A stretch of 64,000 bases of DNA, taken from contig NZ_CP063120.1 of assembly GCF_014931395.1 (NCBI RefSeq), positions 1,595,501 through 1,659,500 of the forward strand, in the 5' to 3' direction. The notes beneath the pieces were generated by a model that saw only the letters and a program-made list of their open reading frames with translations, ran no database searches and was not told the origin of the DNA. The DNA comes from Haemophilus parainfluenzae (GTDB lineage Bacteria > Pseudomonadota > Gammaproteobacteria > Enterobacterales > Pasteurellaceae). Shown here piece after piece: positions 21,091 through 29,363 of the stretch. Position 1 is the stretch's first letter, and each line of letters starts with the position of its first letter. A program made the translations under genes and the position numbers.

Positions 21091-21133
21091 AAAGACCGCA
21101 CTTTAAGATTTTTAAAAAGTGCGGTTTTTTTTA
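21091..21133. terminator. Terminator formed by inverted uptake signals
   Basis: ACCGCACTTTAA and TTAAAAAGTGCGGT form a stem followed by eight T on the plus strand and a run of T on the minus strand. It lies after the SemiSWEET gene and upstream of metE, so on the minus strand it ends the SemiSWEET transcript. Confidence 0.8.
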
Positions 21134-21150
21134 TATGAGGTTTTATAGTG

Positions 21151-21411
21151 TTATAAGGCGGTAACGAAAGTAATCAAGCCAAGTACGACACCAGGCGCAT
21201 TTGCTAATGAAATAGGCAGATCGCGTTTTTCTTTCAACAAGCCATAAGCTACCCATAAACTACAGTTGATTGTCGTAGCAAAAGGCTGTAACCAGCCACC
21301 TTTTTGACCTGATAAATTTAGACCAATTTGTTGCAAGTAAGAAACATACATACAAACTGAAGTAAATGTTGCGACATAGCCTAAAATGGTAATAAAACGT
21401 TGGTTTGTCAT
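21151..21411 (-). CDS. SemiSWEET-type small sugar transporter
   Basis: 86 residues when started at ATG 21411, which has RBS AGGAGA 4 bases upstream; the longer frame to 21432 lacks one. Three hydrophobic segments with the PQ-loop-like pattern (GYVATFTSVCMYVSYLQQI, WLQPFATTINCSLWVAYGLL, ISLANAPGVVLGLITFV) match bacterial SemiSWEETs, which dimerise in the inner membrane to move sugars. Substrate unknown. Confidence 0.82.
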   Translation of the reverse strand: MTNQRFITILGYVATFTSVCMYVSYLQQIGLNLSGQKGGWLQPFATTINCSLWVAYGLLKEKRDLPISLANAPGVVLGLITFVTAL

Positions 21412-21601
21412 TTGCTCTCCTAAGTTTAACAAAATAATTCTAAATTAGATTATTAACTAAAAATTGATAATACATGTATATTTTATAATATATTTAATTA
21501 AAAGTCAATAAATAAAGAAATTGCATAAAGATTATTTCATTTTAGTTAAGGATAAAATGCATTTTGAGGAGAGTATGAAGAGAATTGGGAGAAAAAAGAC
21601 A

Positions 21602-21632
21602 AAAAAATAACCGCACTTTAAAGCGCGGTTAT
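21602..21632 (-). terminator. Terminator after mop
   Basis: On the minus strand, ATAACCGCGC and GCGGTTAT halves around the uptake-signal core are followed by a T run. Confidence 0.8.
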
Positions 21633-21659
21633 AGAGAATTCTGAACAGTTCAGTTGAGA

Positions 21660-21869
21660 TTATTCAACACCAACCATTACAGAAGTTGCTTTGATAATCG
21701 CATATGCTTCTTTACCAACTGCTAAACCTAATTCTTTTACTGCATCGATAGAGATGGTAGAAGAAATTACGTTACCGTTACCGATATCAATGTGTACGAT
21801 TGCGTTCACAGAACCAGTTTCGATTGATTTTACAGTACCTTTAAGTTGGTTTCTTGCACTAATTTTCAT
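21660..21869 (-). CDS. mop: Molybdenum-pterin binding protein (molbindin, single TOBE domain)
   Basis: 69 residues starting MKISARNQLKGTVKSIETGSVNAIVHIDIG, the typical molbindin/TOBE fold that binds molybdate as a hexamer. SARNQLKG and the AYAIIKATSVMVG ending are family marks. Monocistronic with its own terminator. Confidence 0.93.
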   Translation of the reverse strand: MKISARNQLKGTVKSIETGSVNAIVHIDIGNGNVISSTISIDAVKELGLAVGKEAYAIIKATSVMVGVE

Positions 21870-22038
21870 TAAGCATTTCCTTATGTTTGAGTTAAAAAAG
21901 AGTAGGTATTATATAGGTAAATATATAAGTTGAAAATACTACTTAATAGGTGATAAACCTTTTAAGATTTGCTCGGCATTTTCTTTGCTTAACGCGTAAG
22001 TGTAATTAATCCATTTGACTAGAATTTAAGTAAAAAAA

Positions 22039-22062
22039 TAACCGCACTTTATCGTGTGGTTA
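22039..22062 (-). terminator. Terminator after tusE
   Basis: TAACCGCAC and GTGTGGTTA form a hairpin; on the minus strand it is followed by ATTTTTTTAC. It sits just beyond the tusE stop. Confidence 0.75.
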
Positions 22063-22069
22063 CGTTATT

Positions 22070-22399
22070 TTATAAGCATTTAGCTGGTTTTGGCAGGCCT
22101 GCCAGTTTGGTTGCTTGCTTAGCTGGTCCGTCAGGGAAGAGTCGTTGCAAATAGCGGCTATTACCTTTATCCACACCTAATTTTTCTGACATGGCTTTTA
22201 CCAGCATTCTAATCGCAGGGGAGGTGTTATATTCTTGGTAAAAATCACGCACAAAATAAATTACTTCCCAGTGAGCTTCGGTCAGTTCTACACCTTCTAG
22301 CTGAGCGATGTGTTTTGCTACATCCTCATTCCAATCAGCAATATTAAGTAAATAGCCAAAGGCGTCGGTTTCGATTTGTTTTCCTTGTATGGTAATCAT
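22070..22399 (-). CDS. tusE: Sulfurtransferase TusE (DsrC-like)
   Basis: 109 residues; accepts sulfur from the TusBCD complex for MnmA during tRNA 2-thiouridine formation. The swinging C-terminal arm ends KPAKCL with the catalytic penultimate Cys. The central [22 protein letters not shown] and [25 protein letters not shown] are diagnostic. One base separates it from ttcA, so the two tRNA-thiolation genes form an operon. Confidence 0.95.
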   Translation of the reverse strand: MITIQGKQIETDAFGYLLNIADWNEDVAKHIAQLEGVELTEAHWEVIYFVRDFYQEYNTSPAIRMLVKAMSEKLGVDKGNSRYLQRLFPDGPAKQATKLAGLPKPAKCL

Positions 22400-22400
22400 A

Positions 22401-23330
22401 TTAATTCACTTCTTTAAAGCTGATCATTTCGTTATCGGAGTAGTCAGACGTATCTTCATCATCAAATTTCATTGGTTCGATGCGTTCTTCATCAAATGCA
22501 GTATCTCCTTCAATGCCATCAAGTGATTGGCCATGTTTAATGCCTTTGAAATCGAAGAGTTTTGGGTCACATAAGTGTGACAACGTAATGTTTTGCATCG
22601 CGCTAAACATGGTTTCTAAGCGTCCTGGATATTGACGGTCCCAAGTATTCAACATTTCTTTCACCACTTGACGTTGTAAATTAGGTTGAGAACCACATAA
22701 ATTACAAGGGATAATTGGGAATTCTTTGGCTACGGCATATTTTTCAATATCTTTTTCTTTACAATAAGCCAATGGACGAATCACGATTTGCTTGCCGTCA
22801 TCTGAAATTAATTTCGGTGGCATAGATTTTAGTTTCCCACCGTAGAACATATTCAGAAACAGGGTAGCCATCATGTCATCGCGATGGTGTCCAAGTGCAA
22901 TTTTTGTTGCGCCAAGTTCAGTTGCCGTACGGTATAAAATACCACGGCGTAGACGAGAGCAGAGAGAACACGTTGTTTTGCCTTCTGGAATTTTCTCTTT
23001 TACGATACCATAAGTATTTTCTTCAACGATTTTATAATCCACACCAATACTTTGCAGATATTCAGGTAAAACATGCTCGGGAAAACCTGGTTGCTTTTGG
23101 TCTAAATTAACTGCAACGATATCAAATTTAATCGGTGCGCTTTGTTGTAAATTTAATAAAATATCAAGCAGTGTATAGCTGTCTTTGCCACCAGAAAGAC
23201 AAACCATCACTTTATCGCCATCTTCAATCATACCGAAATCAGCAATTGCATTACCTACATTACGGCGAAGACGTTTTTGTAGTTTATTGAAATTATAAGT
23301 CTGTTTTTTATCTTGGTTTTGTTCTGTCAT
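22401..23330 (-). CDS. ttcA: tRNA 2-thiocytidine biosynthesis protein
   Basis: Thiolates cytidine 32 of certain tRNAs, using ATP and an iron-sulfur cluster. 309 residues. PP-loop [13 protein letters not shown] near the N-terminus, cluster Cys pair [33 protein letters not shown], and [15 protein letters not shown] with a third conserved Cys. Last chromosomal gene before the prophage. Confidence 0.96.
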   Translation of the reverse strand: MTEQNQDKKQTYNFNKLQKRLRRNVGNAIADFGMIEDGDKVMVCLSGGKDSYTLLDILLNLQQSAPIKFDIVAVNLDQKQPGFPEHVLPEYLQSIGVDYKIVEENTYGIVKEKIPEGKTTCSLCSRLRRGILYRTATELGATKIALGHHRDDMMATLFLNMFYGGKLKSMPPKLISDDGKQIVIRPLAYCKEKDIEKYAVAKEFPIIPCNLCGSQPNLQRQVVKEMLNTWDRQYPGRLETMFSAMQNITLSHLCDPKLFDFKGIKHGQSLDGIEGDTAFDEERIEPMKFDDEDTSDYSDNEMISFKEVN

Positions 23331-23350
23331 ATTTATTTACTTTAGCTAAT

Positions 23351-23379
23351 AAAAAAGCCCTGAATCAACTTCAGAGCTT
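23351..23379 (-). terminator. Terminator-like hairpin beside the prophage end
   Basis: On the minus strand AGCTCTGAA, loop GTTGA, TTCAGGGCT and six T. It lies directly 3' of the tRNA-end-like sequence at 23390-23405, as if it once ended a tRNA transcript, and 20 bases ahead of ttcA. Confidence 0.75.
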
Positions 23380-23389
23380 ATAAATTCTG

Positions 23390-23405
23390 TGGTGCCTAGG
23401 GTCAG
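23390..23405 (-). other. Candidate attL core resembling a tRNA 3' end
   Basis: The minus strand reads CTGACCCTAGGCACCA, like the 3' acceptor strand, discriminator and CCA of a tRNA, but no T-arm precedes it. It is followed by a terminator hairpin and marks the switch from core genes to phage genes. This is what remains when a phage integrates in a tRNA 3' end. The matching intact tRNA and attR would lie beyond the right edge. Inference only. Confidence 0.45.
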
Positions 23406-23441
23406 TTTCTTTCTGTATTGATTTTGAAAGAGATTTTTAAC

Positions 23442-23463
23442 TTTTGGCGTAATTTTGGCGTAA
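23442..23463. repeat. Tandem 11-bp direct repeat near the prophage end
   Basis: TTTTGGCGTAA and TTTTGGCGTAA lie back to back apart from one base of phase (23442-23452 and 23453-23463). Short tandem repeats next to an att core are typical arm-type integrase or excisionase sites. Function inferred from position. Confidence 0.45.
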
Positions 23464-23551
23464 TTGCTCTAAAAAGGATTGGTAAAAATATCCTTGTTTT
23501 GAGTATTATACCATATAAGAGAAAAGTGCCAATGGTGGGAAATTTGAAAGG

Positions 23552-23827
23552 TTATTTGATGCGTTTAGCGTTAATCCTGCACCAACGGATAACCTCGCCA
23601 GCTATCCATCTAGGGTGTGATTTTTCCTTCAATCTCACACCTTTTGGAAAGCTAGGTTGCTTAACGATAAAGTTTGCAGTATGTTGATATTGGCAACCAA
23701 CGAGAGCTGCCACATAATCAAGAGGAATTAAGTTTTGACTTTTCTCGGTAAAAGCCGATACAGCCATAACCTTAATAGCCTCTGACATTTCTTTCTCTGC
23801 TTTATCTGATAGTTGTATTTTATCCAT
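23552..23827 (-). CDS. AlpA/excisionase-like DNA-binding protein
   Basis: 91 residues. The C-terminal half (YVAALVGCQYQHTANFIVKQPSFPKGVRL...HPRWIAGEVIRWC) matches the MerR-like winged helix of AlpA/Xis proteins, which choose between transcription control and excision. It is the most distal gene of the leftward operon, next to the candidate att site, where an excisionase would sit. No integrase gene accompanies it. Confidence 0.6.
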   Translation of the reverse strand: MDKIQLSDKAEKEMSEAIKVMAVSAFTEKSQNLIPLDYVAALVGCQYQHTANFIVKQPSFPKGVRLKEKSHPRWIAGEVIRWCRINAKRIK

Positions 23828-23850
23828 AAAAGCTCCAATAATAGCTATTA

Positions 23851-24126
23851 TTAATTGAGAGGTTCAATACTGAAATAACTAGCACTTAATACAACACCTT
23901 GATGTATGTATTTAGCGGTAGGGAATATTTGTTTAACAAACGCTCTAGCTTTTTTTTCATTAGCTTGACCATTAAAAGATATGGACAATATATCAGCACC
24001 GCTATGCTTGCTATACATAATTGATGCTTTGTCTTTGTCGCTTTTGAAACCAAGAGTTGGACCCCAATCAAGGTTAAATTCGAACCCGTGTTTTTCTAGC
24101 TTTTCAATGATTTCTTTCTTTTCCAT
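23851..24126 (-). CDS. Hypothetical phage protein
   Basis: 91 residues, lysine-rich, soluble, with no recognised domain. The pattern MEKKEIIEKLEKHGFEFNLDWGPTLGF followed by beta-like stretches is only reminiscent of small double-stranded-RNA-binding-type folds; no function is claimed. Part of the leftward early operon. Confidence 0.65.
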   Translation of the reverse strand: MEKKEIIEKLEKHGFEFNLDWGPTLGFKSDKDKASIMYSKHSGADILSISFNGQANEKKARAFVKQIFPTAKYIHQGVVLSASYFSIEPLN

Positions 24127-24184
24127 GCTTATTTCCTTTTAAAATAAAAACCGCCCATAAAGAGCGGTTATAGATTATCTATTT

Positions 24185-24463
24185 TTAGTCTTTTGGTAAT
24201 TCAGGTAATGGCATCCAGTGGGTTACTTCTTGGTTGTCTGTTCTAAAATCATAAGATGTATGCTCGCTATTTATCCACATCGTAAAAAATTTAGGCTGAT
24301 CCTCTTCCACTAAATCAGAATACCAGCCTCGTTCAATAGTAAGAGCGCCGTAATCATGTTTGCAACACAACAATAAATTAGGATTGCTATCCTCAACTTC
24401 TATATTCGGCATTACATTAGGCAATCTATCACTACATTTAATCCATCCATTGTTTTCGCTCAT
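24185..24463 (-). CDS. DUF551-type phage protein
   Basis: 92 residues with the DUF551 hallmarks: WIKCSDRLPNVMPN at the start and VTHWMPLPELP at the end. DUF551 proteins are common in early regions of temperate phages; their role is unknown. One base from the next upstream gene. Confidence 0.8.
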   Translation of the reverse strand: MSENNGWIKCSDRLPNVMPNIEVEDSNPNLLLCCKHDYGALTIERGWYSDLVEEDQPKFFTMWINSEHTSYDFRTDNQEVTHWMPLPELPKD

Positions 24464-24838
24464 TTATTCCTCCATTCGGATGGAAAACCCACCGTGACGA
24501 AATACAACATTATGATCATCCTCAGTAAGTTTTTTCATTAATTGATATGTTTTAGGACATCTGCCGGAACCTTTTTCTTCGTTGAGTAAACGCTCTAACT
24601 CATCCCAATGTTCCACCAGTTTTGCCCAAATTGGGGAAATCTCTTTCATCTTATAAAGATAATCTCGCATTTTCGGTACTCGTTCTAATAACTTCACGCA
24701 ACGAGATAAATCGCTCGGATCAAGCGGATAACTTTTACATCTTGGTATCACATCAAAACCAATCACAAATGCCATACATTTACTACTCAGCCCAACATCG
24801 ACATCATCAGCTAACCATTGAATAATTTTTTTCTGCAT
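24464..24838 (-). CDS. Hypothetical phage protein
   Basis: 124 residues, mostly helical by composition, starting MQKKIIQWLADDVDVGLSSKC. Contains scattered cysteines but no CxxC pair. Not recognised. Stop abuts the DUF551 start, so the two are translated from the same message. Confidence 0.65.
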   Translation of the reverse strand: MQKKIIQWLADDVDVGLSSKCMAFVIGFDVIPRCKSYPLDPSDLSRCVKLLERVPKMRDYLYKMKEISPIWAKLVEHWDELERLLNEEKGSGRCPKTYQLMKKLTEDDHNVVFRHGGFSIRMEE

Positions 24839-24880
24839 ATTTACTCCAATAAAAAACCGCCCATAAAGGGCGGTTATTAA

Positions 24881-25216
24881 TTATTCATCATTCGGCGGTG
24901 CTGGAAGTGGTTGCCAATGGGTGGCTATTCCAATATATTCACCGCCTTTGTTCGTAACAACAGCATATTTAAAAGTCAGTGCGAATACATCATGGTGATT
25001 AGGCTCTATTTCAATTCTTTTGACTATACCAACATCGACATCTCCTGATTCATCATTTAAAAAAATAATTTTTTGCCCTACTTTTGGCGCTTTGTTGCTA
25101 CATTTAATCCAAGCGTTTTTTAATTTATCTAACTCGTTTTCCGCATTAGATAATGCATCATATAAAATAGCAATGCCATTCATTGCATCTTGATAGGCTA
25201 AAGATGGTGCAGTCAT
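24881..25216 (-). CDS. Second DUF551-like phage protein
   Basis: 111 residues. A helical N-terminal extension (residues 1-33) precedes AWIKCSNKAPKVGQKIIFLND, and the end reads ATHWQPLPAPP, the DUF551 pattern again. Two diverged members in one operon suggest an old duplication. Confidence 0.7.
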   Translation of the reverse strand: MTAPSLAYQDAMNGIAILYDALSNAENELDKLKNAWIKCSNKAPKVGQKIIFLNDESGDVDVGIVKRIEIEPNHHDVFALTFKYAVVTNKGGEYIGIATHWQPLPAPPNDE

Positions 25217-25218
25217 GT

Positions 25219-25470
25219 TTACCCCCTTGTTGTAGATGTTTCTGCAACATCAGGGCTAGACAAAAAATGATTTAGCTTACAAGTGCATTCTTTGCATAGG
25301 TCAATTTGTTTTTCGTCAATACCTCCGGCATTTCCACTCACACCTATTGCACCCCAATTCTTTTTGACATATAAATTTGTCATTAAATATTCAGTGTTAT
25401 CATTACTTAATGGCATAATTTCATTGCCACATCTATCACAAAATAATTTGGTTATTTTTACTTTTCCCAT
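25219..25470 (-). CDS. Small zinc-ribbon phage protein
   Basis: 83 residues with CDRCGNEI near the start and CKECTCKLNHF later, two CxxC knuckles that probably bind one zinc. Function unknown. Two bases separate it from the downstream DUF551-like gene. Confidence 0.65.
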   Translation of the reverse strand: MGKVKITKLFCDRCGNEIMPLSNDNTEYLMTNLYVKKNWGAIGVSGNAGGIDEKQIDLCKECTCKLNHFLSSPDVAETSTTRG

Positions 25471-25471
25471 A

Positions 25472-25594
25472 TCACACCACCCAGCAAAACGCTTTCCACG
25501 CTACACCTAAAAATAATCCTATTCCAGCCCCAGCCATCGCAATGACAAAAGCGCTAGTCAATAAATAGATTAGCCATTCTGTAAATCCTTTCAT
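25472..25594 (-). CDS. Very small membrane protein
   Basis: 40 residues, start ATG 25594, stop TGA 25472. Nearly the whole protein is one hydrophobic helix (WLIYLLTSAFVIAMAGAGIG, then LFLGVAWKAF). It fits exactly between its neighbours, with one base to the zinc-ribbon gene and two to the upstream gene, and has an AAAGGAG-like RBS overlapping the upstream stop. Role unknown; small phage membrane proteins often act in exclusion or lysis timing. Confidence 0.6.
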   Translation of the reverse strand: MKGFTEWLIYLLTSAFVIAMAGAGIGLFLGVAWKAFCWVV

Positions 25595-25596
25595 GT

Positions 25597-25866
25597 TTAC
25601 TCCTTTTTGTTATTTATATGCGCCAAAAGACTGCGAATGCCTCTGTTCTTATAACGAGTTGTGCGCTCAATCCATAATCCTGTTGATGGATAAAAATCTA
25701 TTTTAGGATCAACGCATAGAATGACTAACTGCTTGCCAAAATTATGCGATTCAAACTGAATTCCTTTTTCTTTGAGTAGATTGGTGCTGTATTCTAAATT
25801 TTTTAGCCGTTTATTTGCTTTATCTTGACGGTACTTGCGCCAAGCCTCAGTCTCTTCATTTATCAT
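25597..25866 (-). CDS. Hypothetical phage protein
   Basis: 89 residues: a helical, basic N-terminus (TEAWRKYRQDKANKRLKNLE) followed by a beta-rich core. Not recognised. Member of the leftward early operon with 8 bases to the upstream gene. Confidence 0.6.
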   Translation of the reverse strand: MINEETEAWRKYRQDKANKRLKNLEYSTNLLKEKGIQFESHNFGKQLVILCVDPKIDFYPSTGLWIERTTRYKNRGIRSLLAHINNKKE

Positions 25867-25874
25867 ACTTACTC

Positions 25875-26294
25875 CTAATATAAATCTTCTGAAAATAAAA
25901 TATCAGTATTAGGCGAGCCAGATAACCGTATGACTTGCCCTTGCTCTTTGGCAATTTCCATCGCCTCTATGCGATTAACAAAACGTCCTTTATTAGTTAA
26001 GAATCCTTGTTCCCAATCTAAAAGAGCATACTTGTATTGTTTTTCCAGTTCCTTAATCTGCTTACGCATGAATGGATCATAGTGTCTTAATCCATATACT
26101 TCATGGATAATTTCACTGCCATCTTCATTTGTACCATCTCTTTCATCTACAAACACTTGGCAGACGGAGCATACAATACGCTCAGGAATATCAACGTATT
26201 CTCTTTTTTGGTTTAAAAGTTTAATAAATTCGTTGAATAATGCCTGTCTTTCTTCAGGCGTTTGCTGTTTAATTAAATTAATAATATCCATCAC
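25875..26294 (-). CDS. Hypothetical phage protein with a CxxC
   Basis: 139 residues. Helical N-terminus (LIKQQTPEERQALFNEFIKLLNQ), then IVCSVCQVFVDERDG with a CxxC pair, then a charged helical middle. The start could be either of two adjacent ATGs (26294 or 26291). Not recognised. Confidence 0.6.
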   Translation of the reverse strand: MMDIINLIKQQTPEERQALFNEFIKLLNQKREYVDIPERIVCSVCQVFVDERDGTNEDGSEIIHEVYGLRHYDPFMRKQIKELEKQYKYALLDWEQGFLTNKGRFVNRIEAMEIAKEQGQVIRLSGSPNTDILFSEDLY

Positions 26295-26311
26295 TTACTC
26301 CATCATACTTT

Positions 26312-26383
26312 TCATAAAATCAATCCATTTCTAAGCATCACTGGCTCGCCATTTAAAGCTTTCTCTAAGTTAAATTTTTTCAT
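26312..26383 (-). pseudogene. Short, probably truncated phage ORF
   Basis: 23 codons starting MKKFNLEKALNGEPVMLRNG and then stopping. This start resembles the N-terminus of a widespread family of longer small phage proteins (KFNLEKALAGEPVVLRDG type), which normally continue for 60 or more residues. The remainder is missing, so it is read as a remnant. It overlaps the methyltransferase stop by 14 bases. Confidence 0.4.
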
Positions 26384-26867
26384 TTTCTTTCTCCTCAATT
26401 TTCATGAATAACATCCAATGCGTATTGTTCGCTTTTCCCGATTTATGCCCGATTATTGGCGTTTCACCAAAGAGCGAAATAATCTCGCTAACTGGTACTT
26501 GTGTTTCATTCCACTTAAAAATAAGAGTGCCATAATCATCTAACACCCTCATACATTCCTGAAAGCCTTTTAATAACTGATTTTGCCAATCTTTATCTAA
26601 TCGTCCATATTTCTTTACTAGCCAGGAATTGTCACCGCCTTGTATTAAGTGTGGCGGGTCGAATATAACGCACTTGAAAGATTTATCAGGGTATGGCATA
26701 TCAGTGAAGTCATGGATCACGTCAGGCGATACTTCTAAATGTCTAATTTTGTCACGATCCTTAAAACTTAGTTTTTGTTTTCTTATATCTGCAAAAAGCA
26801 CATTCGGATTACTCTTATCAAAGTAAAACATTCTCCCGCCGCAGCAAGCATCTAAAATTGGTTTCAT
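26370..26867 (-). CDS. Phage class I SAM-dependent methyltransferase
   Basis: 165 residues from ATG 26867 (RBS AAAGGATATAAG); the longer frame to 26897 is not supported by an RBS. Motif I is PILDACCGGRMF, with FADIRKQ as the acidic motif II. The catalytic-type motif is CVIFDPPH, a DPPY variant typical of amino-methyltransferases, followed by LIFKWNET. Probably modifies DNA bases or a host factor; the target is unknown. Confidence 0.75.
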   Translation of the reverse strand: MKPILDACCGGRMFYFDKSNPNVLFADIRKQKLSFKDRDKIRHLEVSPDVIHDFTDMPYPDKSFKCVIFDPPHLIQGGDNSWLVKKYGRLDKDWQNQLLKGFQECMRVLDDYGTLIFKWNETQVPVSEIISLFGETPIIGHKSGKANNTHWMLFMKIEEKENEKI

Positions 26868-26930
26868 CTTATATCCTTTAAAACAAAAGGCGCTCACTTG
26901 GAACGCCTATTGGATTTGTTAAATATTGAT

Positions 26931-27245
26931 TTACTGCTTAAGATTTACCACTGGTAAAATATCAACCAAAGGCTCACTTGTATTATCGAGGCTTTCAGCT
27001 AATTCCAATCGCCCACCAAGTGTTGCGTAACCAATAATGTCTTGCCAATGGTCTGTTTCGTGTGAATTACCGTTAAGGATTCTCACTAATTTTCCAGCAA
27101 TCATTGTCAAAGCGTAATACTGCACTCCATCAATGTTTTTGCGATTTTTATTGATAAGCTCCATTAACGCATTAAACGTAACAGAGCCTTGAATGAAATC
27201 CCCGTGCGTATTTCTTCGCTCATTCAGAACATCTTCTGTTGTCAT
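26931..27245 (-). CDS. DUF6378-like protein
   Basis: 104 residues. The RRNTHGDFIQG start and MIAGKLVRILNGNSHETDHWQDIIGYATL match the small DUF6378 family seen in phages, whose helical pattern resembles MazG-type pyrophosphatases. A nucleotide-related role is possible but unproven. Confidence 0.7.
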   Translation of the reverse strand: MTTEDVLNERRNTHGDFIQGSVTFNALMELINKNRKNIDGVQYYALTMIAGKLVRILNGNSHETDHWQDIIGYATLGGRLELAESLDNTSEPLVDILPVVNLKQ

Positions 27246-27247
27246 TT

Positions 27248-27376
27248 CTATACCTTGTTCTTATCTGTGTAATTAATTAACTCACGGATTTTCTCACGCA
27301 CCAATTCAAGAGCCTTTTCTAAACTCCGCTCTTTTTCGTATAATTCCGCTAATTCGTGTTCTGTTTCTTTGTTCAT
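27248..27376 (-). CDS. Small coiled-coil phage protein
   Basis: 42 residues, ATG 27376 to TAG 27248, starting MNKETEHELAELYEKERSLE and rich in Glu, Lys and Leu in a heptad-like pattern. Two bases separate it from the upstream boundary of the DUF6378-like gene. Unknown function. Confidence 0.5.
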   Translation of the reverse strand: MNKETEHELAELYEKERSLEKALELVREKIRELINYTDKNKV

Positions 27377-27399
27377 AATTCACCTAAAAGAAAACCGCC

Positions 27400-27588
27400 T
27401 TATTTGGCGGCCTCAATCATTTTTAAAATACGTTCTGGAGTTTCTTTTACTACCACATTATGCTCGTCAGAAAACTTAACAATTGAGCAGTCATTGTGTG
27501 ATGATGTTACAGTTCTAATTAAATCTACATTTACAATTAAATCACCATCACCAGCTCTAAAATTTGTCAATTTTATAAATTTGCTCAT
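27400..27588 (-). CDS. Small hypothetical phage protein
   Basis: 62 residues, starting MSKFIKLTNFRAGDGDLIVN, beta-rich by composition and reminiscent of short Sm/flagellar FlbD-like folds. Directly precedes ssb's downstream border (9 bases). No function assigned. Confidence 0.55.
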   Translation of the reverse strand: MSKFIKLTNFRAGDGDLIVNVDLIRTVTSSHNDCSIVKFSDEHNVVVKETPERILKMIEAAK

Positions 27589-27597
27589 AACTCACTC

Positions 27598-28026
27598 CTA
27601 GAATGGAATTCCATCGTCAAGGCTATCACTGTGTTCAGCCATCGCACTTAATGGCTCTGGTTTAGCTTTACTTGTTTTCGCTTGTTTTTGCTCATCTTGG
27701 CGACCGCCTAACATCTGCAAGTTATCGCCTTGAATTTCTGTTGTGTAACGGTCTTGTCCGTTGCTATCTTGCCATTTACGGGTTTTTAATCGCCCCTCAA
27801 TATAGACTTGAGAGCCTTTATGTAGATATTGACCTGCGATTTCAGCTAATCTGCGGTAGAGTACAATGCGAACGTATTCAACATTTTCTACAATGTTTCC
27901 GTCTTTCGCTTTGTATCGCTCGTTAAGTGCGATGGTAAAGTTAGCCACTTGCTCACCGTTAGGCATTGTTCTGATTTCAGGGTCTGCGGTTAGGTTGCCG
28001 ATAAAAAGGCATTTATTTACGCTCAT
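27598..28026 (-). CDS. ssb: Single-stranded DNA-binding protein
   Basis: 142 residues: OB fold starting [20 protein letters not shown], with [31 protein letters not shown] short flexible linker leads to the acidic tail DSLDDGIPF that recruits other replication proteins. Phage copy next to recombination genes. Confidence 0.95.
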   Translation of the reverse strand: MSVNKCLFIGNLTADPEIRTMPNGEQVANFTIALNERYKAKDGNIVENVEYVRIVLYRRLAEIAGQYLHKGSQVYIEGRLKTRKWQDSNGQDRYTTEIQGDNLQMLGGRQDEQKQAKTSKAKPEPLSAMAEHSDSLDDGIPF

Positions 28027-28035
28027 TTTGTTTCC

Positions 28036-28701
28036 TTATAGTAAATTTCCTAAGAAGTCGTTAAACATCAGGTTATACTCATCAATTAAATCAGGGTTGT
28101 TTTCTTTCAACCAATTTATTGATTTATCGTAAAGCTGTTCGCTTTCAATTTGTTCTTTTGTCTTTCCAAGAAGTCTCTTTCTTAAATTCTCAACATCATC
28201 GTGATAATGCTCACATGGAGCAGAATTCACATTCTGCTGGGTTGATTTTTGAGAGTGTTCTTGTGATTTTGTCTTTGGGGTTTCGTCATCTACTGGTAAA
28301 TCTTCGCCGGCATAGATGTAATGACCAAGTCCACACATCGCAATAGCTTTCGCAAGGCATCGCATAGTCGCCTTGTTAATATCCGTAGCGGTTGGGTTTT
28401 TGATAGATCTATTTAAGTGATCCATTACAGGCAACCACATAAAGCGACTAAATTGCTCATCACCATCCTTAATCGTTAGCGTTACCGATACCATTACAGA
28501 GTCATCTGGAAGAATTTTATCTTGATGTATTTCGTAAATGCTTTCAGGAAAATACTCCATAAGCACACCCCAAGCCCAAGCCCAAGAGAGGTAAGTTAGA
28601 GCAAATTTCCCAGATCCTTTCGTTTCCGTTTTGTCGTTTACGTTGATTTTACTTAGCAAATCCCACGCTCTACGCTGTAGAGATTGTTTCTTTTCTGCCA
28701 T
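28036..28701 (-). CDS. DUF1071 (Sak3-type) single-strand annealing protein
   Basis: 221 residues. The core SWAWAWGVLMEYFPESIYEI, VMVSVTLTIKDG, FMWLPVMDHLNRSI and INKATMRCLAKAIAMCGLGHYIYAGEDLP is diagnostic of DUF1071, annotated as a phage single-strand annealing recombinase. The C-terminal third is charged and divergent. It sits between ssb and an exonuclease, the usual recombination trio. Confidence 0.82.
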   Translation of the reverse strand: MAEKKQSLQRRAWDLLSKINVNDKTETKGSGKFALTYLSWAWAWGVLMEYFPESIYEIHQDKILPDDSVMVSVTLTIKDGDEQFSRFMWLPVMDHLNRSIKNPTATDINKATMRCLAKAIAMCGLGHYIYAGEDLPVDDETPKTKSQEHSQKSTQQNVNSAPCEHYHDDVENLRKRLLGKTKEQIESEQLYDKSINWLKENNPDLIDEYNLMFNDFLGNLL

Positions 28702-28703
28702 TT

Positions 28704-29354
28704 CTACACCTCAAAATTCATTCGTTTATAAATCGCTCGCACTCGCTCAACATCTTTTGAGCAATATTCAGCGACTTCATCAATGCGACCGTCTTGTACT
28801 GCTTGCCATACCTTAGAACCATCAATATCGCCTTTCTGCTCAATATTAAGCACTTGACATAGCTTATTAAGACTAGGTTTAGATTCTCGGTTATATCCGC
28901 ACCATTCCCACATCGTGTCGTAAGTGTTTCGTTTATCCATTTTGTAATATGGTTTCACGCCATTAATGATGCAGCGTTGCCACAAAAACAATCCATCAAA
29001 ACTCGTTACGTTATGCCCGATAAATACTGGAACGGTTTTACATCTGTTCGCTTGTTCTTTTAGCCAGTTATTAAACCGTGTCAGAATGTCTTTCTCACGG
29101 TCTTTGACTTGCCAATCGTTGCGATAAAATGTAACCACTTCATCATCGTTAATGGCCGTACTAATCACCACAACTTCACCGAACGCACCGTCAAGAGAGG
29201 TCTTATTAACTGCAAACTCTTTGTTTTCTTCTAGCCATTTGTTAATCGTTTCCTCGTTCTTATAATTAGCAGGCGGCTTAAGGTTTTCACACACAAAATC
29301 TTGATGCTCTTTGCTTTGTGTTGGAATTGTTTCAATGTCTATATAGATTTTCAT
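28704..29354 (-). CDS. PolB-type 3'-5' exonuclease
   Basis: 216 residues from ATG 29354, with RBS AGGTGAAC 6 bases upstream; a GTG at 29363 would add MNK. DEDD exonuclease motifs are visible: IYIDIETIP (Exo I, D and E), IGHNVTSFDGLFL (Exo II) and YCSKDVERVRAIY (Exo III). It probably provides the nuclease half of the phage recombination system, with the annealing protein two bases away. Confidence 0.85.
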   Translation of the reverse strand: MKIYIDIETIPTQSKEHQDFVCENLKPPANYKNEETINKWLEENKEFAVNKTSLDGAFGEVVVISTAINDDEVVTFYRNDWQVKDREKDILTRFNNWLKEQANRCKTVPVFIGHNVTSFDGLFLWQRCIINGVKPYYKMDKRNTYDTMWEWCGYNRESKPSLNKLCQVLNIEQKGDIDGSKVWQAVQDGRIDEVAEYCSKDVERVRAIYKRMNFEV

Positions 29355-29363
29355 TTTGTTCAC

